Origin: GCA-2401735 sp051252095
Lineage (GTDB): Bacteria > Pseudomonadota > Gammaproteobacteria > Burkholderiales > Methylophilaceae
Direction: 5' to 3'
Length of the DNA stretch: 64,000 nt
Assembly: GCA_051252095.1 (NCBI GenBank)
Contig: JBPOFK010000007.1
Span: 56,485 to 120,484 of the forward strand
Within the stretch, counting starts at the first letter, position 1. Each line of letters opens with the position of its first letter. Both the position numbers and the translations under genes were made by a program. The notes below the pieces were generated by a model. It did not search any database and had not been told where the DNA came from. It worked only from the letters and a program-made list of their open reading frames with translations. This document shows positions 1 to 8,043 of the stretch, in pieces.

Positions 1-153
1 TTGCTTGCAATGGATGTCGATGATGATTTAGCCAGAGGCGCCATAAGGGTTAGCCTCAGCTCGAGTAATACACAAGAACAAATTGATAAATTTTTAATTG
101 CATTAAAGCAGGCATTGCAGGATTTAAGACAAATGACTGCAGTTGCTGCTTAA
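1..153 (+). CDS. Cysteine desulfurase homologue (C-terminal fragment)
   Basis: The open frame enters at the left edge and stops at TAA 151-153. About 50 residues are visible, including an ARGAIRVSLSSSNT stretch and an amphipathic helix, which resembles the C-terminus of NifS/IscS-type PLP-dependent cysteine desulfurases. The catalytic lysine and cysteine lie outside the window. It stops only 22 bp before iscS, so the operon seems to carry two desulfurase paralogues; it is clearly different from the IscS C-terminus. Family assignment is likely, but the exact subtype cannot be decided from this fragment. Confidence 0.7.
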   Translation: MLAMDVDDDLARGAIRVSLSSSNTQEQIDKFLIALKQALQDLRQMTAVAA

Positions 154-175
154 ACAAAGGAAGTTAAAACTGAAC

Positions 176-1387
176 ATGGAAAGAATGCCAATATATTTAG
201 ACTACTCTGCGACAACGCCAGTAGATCCACGTGTCGCAGAAAAAATGATTCCATACTTAACAGAACAGTATGGCAACCCAGCATCGCGAAGCCATCCTTA
301 CGGTTGGACAGCAGAAAAAGCAGTCGAAAACGCACGTGAAGAAGTGGCTAAATTAGTCAATGCTGATCCGCGAGAAATTGTATGGACTTCTGGTGCAACA
401 GAGTCTGATAATCTTGCACTCAAGGGCGCCGCACACTTTTATAAGGGTAAAGGTAAACACATCATTACCATCGCCACGGAGCACAAAGCAGTGATTGACC
501 CTGTGCGCGAATTGGAGCGACAAGGTTTTACAGCGACGTTCTTAGAGCCTGAAGATAATGGTTTGGTCGATATTGAAAAATTTAAAGCAGCTATCCAACC
601 TGACACGATATTAGCCTCTGTGATGTTGGTTAATAATGAAATTGGTGTGATTCAAGACATTGAGGCGATTGGCAATATCTGTCGTGAACACGGCGTCATC
701 TTTCATGTTGATGCGGCACAAGCGACAGGTAAAGTTGAAATTGACTTGGCTACATTGCCGGTTGATTTAATGAGTTTTTCTGCACATAAAACTTATGGCC
801 CTAAAGGCATCGGTGCATTATATGTACGTCGTAAACCACGTGTTCGAATTGAAGCACAAATGCATGGTGGCGGACATGAACGTGGCATGCGTTCTGGCAC
901 TTTAGCGACCCATCAAATTGTAGGTATGGGTGAGGCATTTAGAATCGCGCGTGAGGAAATGCATGCGGAAAATGAACGCATCCATATGTTAAACAACAGA
1001 CTACTCAGCGGTTTACAAGAAATTGAAGAGTCTTATGTGAATGGTGATTTAAGTCACCGTGTACCCCATAACCTCAATGTTAGTTTTAACTATGTTGAAG
1101 GTGAGTCATTGATTATGGCGATTAAAGGCATTGCGGTTTCAAGTGGCTCAGCTTGTACTTCCGCTAGTTTAGAGCCTAGTTATGTTTTGCGCGCTTTAGG
1201 TCGCTCAGATGAACTTGCACATAGCTCTATTCGCTTCTCAATTGGTCGATTTACCACTGAAGCTGATGTGGACTACACGATTAAATTGCTAAAAGACAAA
1301 ATCGGCAAGTTGCGTGAGTTATCACCACTTTGGGAAATGTTCCAAGATGGTGTTGATCTCTCTAAAGTTGAATGGGCAGAACACTAA
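176..1387 (+). CDS. iscS: Cysteine desulfurase IscS
   Basis: PLP-dependent enzyme that takes sulfur from L-cysteine and passes it as a persulfide to IscU for Fe-S cluster building in the cytoplasm. The start is read as ATG 176, giving 403 aa, close to E. coli IscS (404 aa); a longer frame from TTG 143 would overlap the upstream gene and adds non-conserved residues. Seen: the N-terminal LDYSATTPVDPRVAEKM block, the PLP-lysine motif SAHKTYGPKG near residue 205, and the mobile-loop cysteine in SSGSACTSASLEP near residue 327. It heads the iscSUA-hscBA-fdx operon, but a 156-bp gap containing a palindromic repeat separates it from iscU. Confidence 0.97.
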   Translation: MERMPIYLDYSATTPVDPRVAEKMIPYLTEQYGNPASRSHPYGWTAEKAVENAREEVAKLVNADPREIVWTSGATESDNLALKGAAHFYKGKGKHIITIATEHKAVIDPVRELERQGFTATFLEPEDNGLVDIEKFKAAIQPDTILASVMLVNNEIGVIQDIEAIGNICREHGVIFHVDAAQATGKVEIDLATLPVDLMSFSAHKTYGPKGIGALYVRRKPRVRIEAQMHGGGHERGMRSGTLATHQIVGMGEAFRIAREEMHAENERIHMLNNRLLSGLQEIEESYVNGDLSHRVPHNLNVSFNYVEGESLIMAIKGIAVSSGSACTSASLEPSYVLRALGRSDELAHSSIRFSIGRFTTEADVDYTIKLLKDKIGKLRELSPLWEMFQDGVDLSKVEWAEH

Positions 1388-1432
1388 ATAAATAAGTTTT
1401 AATTGATTTTTGAAAAGTAATTAATTTAATGA

Positions 1433-1531
1433 AAAATTAAAAGACGAAATCAGTTCAAGGCAGCGATGTGTAGACAGTACGTTAGTACGGCAAACTGAGC
1501 TAACGCAGAAATGATGCAGTATTTTAATTTT
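1433..1531. repeat. MITE/REP-like imperfect palindrome between iscS and iscU
   Basis: A 99-bp segment has perfect 10-bp terminal inverted repeats, AAAATTAAAA at 1433-1442 and TTTTAATTTT at 1522-1531. Pairing continues inward: 19 of the first 24 positions of each arm match. The interior contains GTTAG/CTAAC and a GTACGTTAGTAC motif that could form further hairpins. It ends directly before the iscU ribosome binding site (AAGGAG, 1532-1537). No second copy was noticed in the window. Its mobile or dispersed nature is inferred from structure only. Confidence 0.55.
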
Positions 1532-1543
1532 AAGGAGAAGTAA

Positions 1544-1939
1544 ATGGCATATTCAGATAAAGTATTAGACCACTATGAAAACCCACGTAACGTTGGTTCT
1601 TTAGATAAAAATGACCCAAACGTTGGAACTGGCATGGTTGGAGCACCAGCTTGTGGTGACGTGATGAAGCTAATGATTAAGGTGAATGATGCAGGTTTAA
1701 TCGAAGATGCAAAATTCAAAACCTATGGCTGCGGCTCAGCGATTGCATCTAGCTCATTGGTCACAGAATGGCTTAAAGGAAAAACTGTCGATGAAGCATA
1801 TGCGATTAAAAACTCTGCGATTGCAGAAGAACTCGCTTTACCGCCAGTTAAAATTCACTGCTCAGTGTTGGCTGAAGATGCTATTAAGGCTGCAGTAGCT
1901 GATATTAAAGCTAAAAAAGCAGGCAAAGAGGCAGCATAA
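1544..1939 (+). CDS. iscU: Fe-S cluster scaffold IscU
   Basis: Scaffold on which [2Fe-2S] clusters are assembled with sulfur from IscS and released by HscA/HscB. At 131 aa it is nearly the size of E. coli IscU (128 aa) and very similar along its length. The three ligand cysteines are in GAPACGDVMK, KTYGCGSA and KIHCSVLAED, and the HscA recognition motif LPPVK is intact just before the third. A strong AAGGAG site lies 6 nt before ATG 1544. The stop overlaps the iscA start (TAATG), which indicates translational coupling. Confidence 0.98.
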   Translation: MAYSDKVLDHYENPRNVGSLDKNDPNVGTGMVGAPACGDVMKLMIKVNDAGLIEDAKFKTYGCGSAIASSSLVTEWLKGKTVDEAYAIKNSAIAEELALPPVKIHCSVLAEDAIKAAVADIKAKKAGKEAA

Positions 1940-2262
1940 TGGCAATTAGCTTAACGCCTGCCGCGGCTAATCGTGTCGAAAAGTTCCTTGCCAATCGTGG
2001 CAAAGGGATTGGCTTACGCTTGGGTGTTAAAACCACGGGCTGTTCAGGTATGGCCTATACACTAGAGTTTGTGGATGAAATGAAAACGGAAGATATGGCT
2101 TTTGAAAGCCATGGTGTCACAGTAATTGTCGACCCTAAAAGCTTCGTTTATATTGATGGTACTGAATTAGACTTTACCAAAGAAGGTTTAAATGAAGGTT
2201 TTAAGTTTAACAACCCTAATGTAAAAGACGAATGTGGTTGTGGGGAAAGCTTTACGGTGTGA
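1939..2262 (+). CDS. iscA: A-type Fe-S carrier IscA
   Basis: A-type carrier that accepts Fe-S clusters or iron from the scaffold and hands them to apoproteins. The 107-aa length is standard. The three invariant cysteines are present: one in KTTGCSGMAY and the CGCG pair near the C-terminus. The start codon overlaps the iscU stop by one base, and the stop overlaps the probable GTG start of hscB. Its place between iscU and hscB is the classical order, supporting IscA rather than ErpA or SufA. Confidence 0.96.
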   Translation: MAISLTPAAANRVEKFLANRGKGIGLRLGVKTTGCSGMAYTLEFVDEMKTEDMAFESHGVTVIVDPKSFVYIDGTELDFTKEGLNEGFKFNNPNVKDECGCGESFTV

Positions 2263-2780
2263 GTGAAAATTACTTTGAACTCTTTGGCCTTAATCAAGCA
2301 TTTACAATCGACGCTTCTGCATTAGAGAGCCAGTATCGAGCAATTCAATCGGCTTCACACCCTGACCGCTTTGTAACGGCACCATCTGCTGAAAAATTAA
2401 AATCTATGCAGACTGCTACATTGGCAAATGAAGCTTATCAAACGCTAAAAAATCCTGCATCTCGTGCGCAATATTTGCTTTCATTACACCAGATTAATGC
2501 AACGAAAGAGACAGATACTGCCATGCCAGCAGATTTCTTAATGCAACAAATGGAATGGCGCGAAGCACTGGAAGATTTCAAAGCAGCTCAAGATATTAAT
2601 GGCTTAGATACCCTAGCAAAAGAAATGCGGCAAGAAGCTAAAACACTGAGCGAAGAACTAGCTAATTTAATTGATGAAAAAAATGATTTAGCATCAGCAA
2701 CAGAAACAACACGTAAACTCATATTTATAAATAAAGTGTGTGAGGACATTAACAAAGCCATCACACAAATAGAGGACTAA
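2259..2780 (+). CDS. hscB: Co-chaperone HscB
   Basis: J-domain co-chaperone that delivers IscU to HscA and stimulates its ATPase. An N-terminal J domain with the HPD motif (SHPDRF) is followed by the C-terminal three-helix domain that binds IscU. I place the start at GTG 2259, overlapping the iscA stop by 4 nt with GGGGA about 12 nt upstream. This gives 173 aa beginning SENYFELFGL, matching family N-termini; the upstream ATG at 2232 would only add residues read from the iscA 3' end. It abuts hscA through TAATG. Confidence 0.93.
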   Translation: MSENYFELFGLNQAFTIDASALESQYRAIQSASHPDRFVTAPSAEKLKSMQTATLANEAYQTLKNPASRAQYLLSLHQINATKETDTAMPADFLMQQMEWREALEDFKAAQDINGLDTLAKEMRQEAKTLSEELANLIDEKNDLASATETTRKLIFINKVCEDINKAITQIED

Positions 2781-4681
2781 TGGCGTTACTACAAATTTCA
2801 GAACCAGGCATGAGTGCTGAACCACACCAGCATAAGTTGGCAGTTGGTATTGATCTTGGTACAACAAACTCACTAGTAGCTACTGTACGCAGTGGCATGA
2901 GCACCGTCTTGCAAGATGAACATGGGCACTCACTATTACCGTCTGTCGTGCGTTATAGCGCAGAGGGCAAAGTAATCGTTGGCCATCGCGCGCAAGCAGA
3001 ACAAAGCAATGATCCTGTTAATACTATCGCATCTGTTAAACGTTTTATGGGACGTAGCTTAAAAGACATCACAGATAAAGCGCATATCCCCTATCACTTT
3101 GTAAGCAACCATTCGGGAGACGATGCTACTCAAGGCATGTTGCAACTTAAAACCCGTGCAGGCTTAAAAAGCCCTGTAGAGATTTCTGCAGAGATTTTAA
3201 TCACACTTAAAGCACGTGCTGAAAAGGCGCTTGATGGAGAGCTTACCGGAGCAGTCATTACTGTACCTGCTTATTTTGATGATGCGCAACGTCAGGCTAC
3301 CAAAGATGCTGCACGCCTTGCTGGGTTAAATGTGCTACGTTTATTAAACGAACCAACAGCGGCAGCAGTGGCATATGGTTTAGACAACGCTTCTGAGGGT
3401 GTCTTTGTCATCTATGATTTAGGTGGTGGTACATTTGACGTTAGTATCCTGCGCCTATCAAAAGGCGTGTTTGAAGTACTAGCCACAAATGGCGATTCAG
3501 CGCTAGGAGGTGATGATTTCGATCATCGTATTTATTGTTGGATACTTGACCGCATTAGAGAAGAAAATCCAAAAGCGAAGCCACTCAGTGAAGAAGACAC
3601 CCGTTTGCTTTTAACGAAAGCACGTCAAGCTAAAGAGTGGCTAACCGATAATTACGAGGCGCAAATCACTTGCCGTTTAAGTGAGGGTTATTCTGTAGAT
3701 TTCAGTCTAAATGTGGATGCCTTTATTGAATTGACGCAAAACTTAGTCAATAAAACCTTAAGCCCTATGCGAAAAGCCATGCGTGATGCTGATCTGGATT
3801 CAGAAGATATAAATGGCGTAGTTATGGTGGGTGGCGCGACCCGCATGCCACATGTGCGGCATGCTGTAGAAGAGTTCTTTCAACAAGAACCACTCACCAA
3901 CTTAGATCCTGATAAGGTTGTTGCCTTAGGTGCAGCTATTCAAGCAAATGTGCTTGCTGGCAATAAGAGTGATGAGGATTTATTATTATTAGACGTCACA
4001 CCACTCTCTCTTGGTTTAGAAACCATGGGTGGATTGGTAGAAAAAATCATTCCGCGTAATTCAACTTTGCCCGTTGCTCGTGCACAAGACTTTACAACAT
4101 TTAAAGATGGACAAACCGCGATGAGTATTCACGTACTGCAAGGTGAGCGTGATTTAGTGTCTGCATGTCGATCTTTAGCCCGTTTTGAGTTACGTGGCAT
4201 TCCACCAATGGCGGCTGGTGCAGCCCGGATTCGTGTCACCTTTCAAGTTGATGCAGATGGCTTACTATCTGTATCTGCACGTGAAGAAACAAAAGGCGTA
4301 GAAGCCAATATTACAGTAAAACCTTCTTATGGTTTAAGTGAAGATGAAATCACCGATATGCTGCAATCATCTTTTACTGCTGCAGAATCAGATAAACAAG
4401 CACGTGCTGTTGCTGAAGCAAAAGTAGATGCCATGAGCTTAATCAGCGCAATCACTATTGCATTAGAGCAAGATGGTCACTTACTAGAAGATAAAGAAAA
4501 AGACCAAATACGCGCATCAGTTGATGCCTTAGAAAATGTATTAAAAACAGATGATAGCCAAGCAATCCATACAGCAACTGAATCGCTAAACGCCGCAACA
4601 GAAGCATTTGCTGCAAAAAGAATGGATGTGAGCGTTAGTCGCGCATTAGCTGGTAAAAAGGTTGATGAAGTTAACTTATAG
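2780..4681 (+). CDS. hscA: Fe-S assembly chaperone HscA (Hsp70 family)
   Basis: Specialised Hsp70 that binds the LPPVK motif of IscU and drives cluster transfer by ATP hydrolysis. It has 633 aa, against 616 in E. coli. The nucleotide-binding domain fills roughly residues 20-390, with VGIDLGTTNSL, the LLNEPTAAAVAYGL segment, DLGGGTFDVS and VVMVGGATRMP; the substrate-binding domain and helical lid follow. The start overlaps the hscB stop. Translation could instead begin at the Met 11 codons downstream, but 2780 fits the coupled operon. Confidence 0.96.
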   Translation: MALLQISEPGMSAEPHQHKLAVGIDLGTTNSLVATVRSGMSTVLQDEHGHSLLPSVVRYSAEGKVIVGHRAQAEQSNDPVNTIASVKRFMGRSLKDITDKAHIPYHFVSNHSGDDATQGMLQLKTRAGLKSPVEISAEILITLKARAEKALDGELTGAVITVPAYFDDAQRQATKDAARLAGLNVLRLLNEPTAAAVAYGLDNASEGVFVIYDLGGGTFDVSILRLSKGVFEVLATNGDSALGGDDFDHRIYCWILDRIREENPKAKPLSEEDTRLLLTKARQAKEWLTDNYEAQITCRLSEGYSVDFSLNVDAFIELTQNLVNKTLSPMRKAMRDADLDSEDINGVVMVGGATRMPHVRHAVEEFFQQEPLTNLDPDKVVALGAAIQANVLAGNKSDEDLLLLDVTPLSLGLETMGGLVEKIIPRNSTLPVARAQDFTTFKDGQTAMSIHVLQGERDLVSACRSLARFELRGIPPMAAGAARIRVTFQVDADGLLSVSAREETKGVEANITVKPSYGLSEDEITDMLQSSFTAAESDKQARAVAEAKVDAMSLISAITIALEQDGHLLEDKEKDQIRASVDALENVLKTDDSQAIHTATESLNAATEAFAAKRMDVSVSRALAGKKVDEVNL

Positions 4682-4695
4682 TTGAAAAGAAATAA

Positions 4696-5043
4696 ATGAC
4701 ACAAATAATTGTATTACCACATGTAGAACTTTGCCCAGATGGAGCAGCCTTTGAAGCAAAAAAAGGAGAATCTATCTGCCAAAACCTTTTAGACCATGAC
4801 ATTGATATTGATCACGCATGTGATCAAGCTTGTGCTTGCACTACTTGTCATGTCATTGTGCGCGAAGGATACAATACACTGAATGAAGCAACTGAAGAAG
4901 AAGATGATTTACTCGATAAAGCGTGGGGTTTGGAACCACAATCAAGACTTTCTTGCCAAGCAATTGTGGAAGAAACGGATTTAGTTGTTGAAATACCTAA
5001 GTATTCAATCAACATGGCAAAAGAAGGGCATCGTAAAGACTAA
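4696..5043 (+). CDS. fdx: ISC-type [2Fe-2S] ferredoxin
   Basis: Adrenodoxin-like ferredoxin that supplies electrons for Fe-S cluster assembly. It has 115 aa (111 in E. coli), with cluster ligands in HACDQACACTTCHV and a distal cysteine in RLSCQAIV. It is the last gene of the isc operon: no iscX follows, and a strong hairpin terminator comes 18 bp after the stop. The spacing of 14 bp after hscA supports cotranscription. Confidence 0.96.
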   Translation: MTQIIVLPHVELCPDGAAFEAKKGESICQNLLDHDIDIDHACDQACACTTCHVIVREGYNTLNEATEEEDDLLDKAWGLEPQSRLSCQAIVEETDLVVEIPKYSINMAKEGHRKD

Positions 5044-5060
5044 ATGGCGACATTGATTTA

Positions 5061-5092
5061 AAAAAGGGTGATTGATTACAATCACCCTTTTT
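5061..5092. terminator. Bidirectional intrinsic terminator
   Basis: A 14-bp perfect stem (5061-5074 with 5079-5092) closes a 4-nt loop, flanked by an A run on the left and a T run on the right. It can stop transcription from fdx on the + strand and from the carbonic anhydrase gene on the - strand. Confidence 0.9.
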
Positions 5093-5103
5093 CTTAGTCG
5101 TGT

Positions 5104-5751
5104 TTATACGCCTACAAACGTATTTGGCATAAACCTTACTTTACCATTGGTAATATCATACACTGCACCAACAATGCCAACTTCTTTCGCTTGCGTCATA
5201 TCATCTAAAATATCGCTGCAACGCAATATACTCTCAATTTGATATTTTACATTGAGCTCACAAACCTTTTGTACAAAATCAGGGTTATTAGAACAACGTT
5301 CTGCCGCATCTGCCACTGTTTTTTCATGGCGAATTGATGGTTTAATCATATTGATAATTTCTCCAATATGACCATCTTTAAAATCATCACAAGCCGCTTT
5401 TACAGCTCCACAACTGGTATGCCCCATCACAACAATTAGTTTTGCTCCTAAGTATTTACTGCCAAACTCTAGGCTACCAATCCCTTTATCAGAAGCAATA
5501 TTCCCAGCTAAGCGGACACTAAAAACATCGCCAAGGGCTTGGTCAAACAGCAACTCGACAGGCGCTCTAGAGTCACTACAACTCAGTACAGAAGCAAATG
5601 GATGTTGCTTTTCTTTTGTTAAATGTATCAATGACTTAAAATCTTTTTCAGATTCAATCTCATTAATAAAACGCTCATTCCCTTCTATTAAAATATCCAA
5701 TGCCTCTTGTGGGGTCATTTTGTCGCGATCTAATAATGGGTGCTTATACAT
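5104..5751 (-). CDS. Beta-class carbonic anhydrase
   Basis: Zinc enzyme that interconverts CO2 and bicarbonate in the cytoplasm. The 215-aa protein has the diagnostic beta-CA residues: CSDSR (Cys58, Asp60, Arg62) and HTSC (His111, Cys114), so the Cys2His zinc site and Asp/Arg dyad are complete. The start ATG 5751 follows an AAAGGAA site by about 9 nt. It lies 35 bp downstream of the SulP transporter on the same strand, so both probably form one transcript for bicarbonate supply. There is no signal peptide. Confidence 0.93.
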   Translation of the reverse strand: MYKHPLLDRDKMTPQEALDILIEGNERFINEIESEKDFKSLIHLTKEKQHPFASVLSCSDSRAPVELLFDQALGDVFSVRLAGNIASDKGIGSLEFGSKYLGAKLIVVMGHTSCGAVKAACDDFKDGHIGEIINMIKPSIRHEKTVADAAERCSNNPDFVQKVCELNVKYQIESILRCSDILDDMTQAKEVGIVGAVYDITNGKVRFMPNTFVGV

Positions 5752-5786
5752 ATCAATGAATTCCTTTTAATAAATTAGATAAAAAC

Positions 5787-7334
5787 TTAAATGCTAGATT
5801 GGTAATCAAGCAACTCAACTTCAATATTTTTAAGCTGTGCATGCTTTTGATAGTTATCAATCACTTCCTGAATATCATGCTCGATCACTTTATTTTGTCT
5901 ACAGTCAATAATAACTTTACTATCTGCCGGTACCTTTTCTAAAGATTCAATAATTTCTGCTTTATTAAAAAATGACACTTGTTCGGCTAATACAAAATGA
6001 TGTGTTTCTCTGCCATCCTCTGCTGTGATAGTGTCTTTAACGTAATGTGAATATTTATAACGGTGATAAAGGGTAAAGAAAATACCAACTAGTAAACCAG
6101 CGGAAATCCCTTTGAGTAAGTCAGTCAGAATAATCGCAATAATTGTGACGACAAATGGAATAAATTGATCCCATCCTTGTTTGTACATCTCCATAAACAG
6201 TGCTGGTTTTGCAAGCTTGTAGCCAACAATTAATAAAATAGTTGCCAAACTTGCTAATGGAATCATGTTCAAATACTCAGCAATTGTGATTGCACTAACT
6301 AACAAGAATATGCCATGAATAATAGCAGAAAGTTTTGTCTTGGCACCAAACGCAATATTGGCAGAGCTCCGCACAATGACTTGGGTTACAGGAAGCCCAC
6401 CAATCAAACCCGATACCATATTACCCAAACCCTGAGCCTTAAGCTCCCTATTCGTGGGGGTAACACGTTTATAGGGGTCCAGTTTGTCCGTAGCTTCTAC
6501 ACATAATAACGTTTCTAAACTGGCTACAATCGCCATCACAAATGCAACCTTGATGACATCTAGATTAGTAATTTGTGTGAAATCAGGGAATGTAAAAAAA
6601 GTGACAAACTCAGCAAAGCCATTGGCTACGGGTAAGTTCACGACCTGATTATTATCTAACGAAAAATTGAAAATGCCATTTTTGTATAAATTAAACATTA
6701 AGATGCCGAAAAGAACGACAGCAACTGGCCCTTGAATAATTTGGAATATTTTGTGTTTCTTTGTTAACACCGTATCCCACAAAATCAGCATGATGAGTGA
6801 AATAACAGAGATAACCACGGCACCAGGCGTTAAAAAGTCAAAAGCACTCATAATCTCTGTAAAAGTATTACTGCCATCAGGTAGTAAAAATGAATCATTG
6901 CCTTCAAACTCAAAGTCGTAACCAAGGGCGTGGGGGATTTGTTTTAATATAATTAACAAGCCTATGCCAGACAGCATACCTTTAATCACAGATGAAGGAA
7001 AAAAGTAGGCAATAACCCCTGCCTTCAAAAAACCCAATAGCAACTGAAGAACACCTGCCAAAACGACTGCAAGCAAAAATGCTTCATAAGACCCTAAAGT
7101 GCCTATAGCTGTTAAAACAATTACAGCCAAACCCGCTGCGGGCCCACTGACACCAAGTGGTGAACTACTTGCTATACCAACTACAATGCCACCGACTATT
7201 CCCGCTATCACTCCAGAAAACAGTGGTGCACCTGATGCCAACGCAATACCCAGACATAATGGAAGTGCAACAAAAAATACGACGACACTGGCTGGAAAAT
7301 CCGTTTTGAGGTCGTTGAAAAAACTCGTCTTCAT
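5787..7334 (-). CDS. SulP family anion (probable bicarbonate) transporter
   Basis: A 515-aa integral membrane protein with about 10-12 hydrophobic segments over residues 15-420 and a C-terminal cytoplasmic STAS-like domain (about 430-515) lacking strong canonical motifs. The early PASVVVFFVALPLCLGIALA and GVSGPAAGLAVIV segments are typical of SulP proteins. Substrates in this family are sulfate, bicarbonate or C4-dicarboxylates. The adjacent cotranscribed beta-carbonic anhydrase suggests bicarbonate (inference from context). A carbon role would fit the nearby PEP carboxylase, which uses bicarbonate. Confidence 0.85.
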   Translation of the reverse strand: MKTSFFNDLKTDFPASVVVFFVALPLCLGIALASGAPLFSGVIAGIVGGIVVGIASSSPLGVSGPAAGLAVIVLTAIGTLGSYEAFLLAVVLAGVLQLLLGFLKAGVIAYFFPSSVIKGMLSGIGLLIILKQIPHALGYDFEFEGNDSFLLPDGSNTFTEIMSAFDFLTPGAVVISVISLIMLILWDTVLTKKHKIFQIIQGPVAVVLFGILMFNLYKNGIFNFSLDNNQVVNLPVANGFAEFVTFFTFPDFTQITNLDVIKVAFVMAIVASLETLLCVEATDKLDPYKRVTPTNRELKAQGLGNMVSGLIGGLPVTQVIVRSSANIAFGAKTKLSAIIHGIFLLVSAITIAEYLNMIPLASLATILLIVGYKLAKPALFMEMYKQGWDQFIPFVVTIIAIILTDLLKGISAGLLVGIFFTLYHRYKYSHYVKDTITAEDGRETHHFVLAEQVSFFNKAEIIESLEKVPADSKVIIDCRQNKVIEHDIQEVIDNYQKHAQLKNIEVELLDYQSSI

Positions 7335-7443
7335 GTATTAAGCTTTCTTAAAATGATTGATTAAATATTACAGAAATTATACTGGACTATTGAATGCTGA
7401 ACATTACATACACATTAAATTTGCAGCCTATTTCAAACCACAA

Positions 7444-7461
7444 AACGGGCAAGCGCCCGTT
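7444..7461 (-). terminator. Intrinsic terminator of the 7483-7890 gene
   Basis: The inverted repeat AACGGGC/GCCCGTT with a 4-nt loop is followed on the minus strand by TTTTG. It lies 22 bp past the stop codon of the small secreted-protein gene. Confidence 0.7.
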
Positions 7462-7482
7462 GTGATTGTTTTCAAAGACAGA

Positions 7483-7890
7483 TTAATCAAACTGATAATT
7501 AATATGTGGTCTTTTGCTTCTGAACTGCCTATTGAGCCTTTTACCAGCTTCTAACTCTTGTTCGTCAACATACGTTGCGCCAACCCATTCGTCATCTGCC
7601 TGATAAGCATCTTTATTTTTTACTGCGGGGTTTAAAGCAGCCCTTCTGCTGGTAAATTTAAGCCTTGTCGCATTGTTGACCTCATTATCAGCTACAACAG
7701 TACCGACACCATCATCAAATACACTGTCTGTTTTCACACCATCATTTAATGCTAATTGATCAACTCGCATTTTCTCAGTTGTGTCACTTAAAGATTCATT
7801 TGGGAACCAGAATCCGTTGTCCTGCTCATTTGCATTTACATGCATCGTAAAAATACCGCATACCAGTGCTACCAAAAGTGTACTTTTCAT
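7483..7890 (-). CDS. Small secreted protein of unknown function
   Basis: I do not recognise this family. The start is placed at ATG 7890 because AAGGAG lies 7 nt upstream; a longer frame from 7908 would place that site inside the gene. The resulting 135-aa product begins with a clear signal peptide (MKSTLLVALVCGIF, cleavage probably after VNA). The mature part is hydrophilic, rich in Asp, Asn and Arg, with no cysteine or membrane segment, suggesting a periplasmic protein. It is divergent from the LuxR-type regulator gene and may be its target (inference). It has its own terminator. Confidence 0.75.
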   Translation of the reverse strand: MKSTLLVALVCGIFTMHVNANEQDNGFWFPNESLSDTTEKMRVDQLALNDGVKTDSVFDDGVGTVVADNEVNNATRLKFTSRRAALNPAVKNKDAYQADDEWVGATYVDEQELEAGKRLNRQFRSKRPHINYQFD

Positions 7891-8008
7891 TTTATTTCTC
7901 CTTTGCATTCTCTACTTCATTAAGTTTTTTTAGTATGTCTACTGCGCTTTTTGATGTTTTGTATTTTCCGCCTATGCCGTCAAAAAAAATCTACCACTGT
8001 ACCTATAT

Positions 8009-8032
8009 CGGTATATACTCAACGGCATATAC
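8009..8032. promoter_or_regulatory. Direct repeats and putative promoter upstream of the LuxR-type regulator
   Basis: Two near-identical 10-mers, CGGTATATAC (8009-8018) and CGGCATATAC (8023-8032), are spaced 14 bp apart just upstream of ATG 8044. The first contains TATACT (8014-8019), usable as a -10 element. The arrangement suggests a regulator binding site, perhaps autoregulation by the downstream gene or control of the divergent secreted protein. This is inference from pattern alone. Confidence 0.4.
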
Positions 8033-8043
8033 GAAGAAATGTT

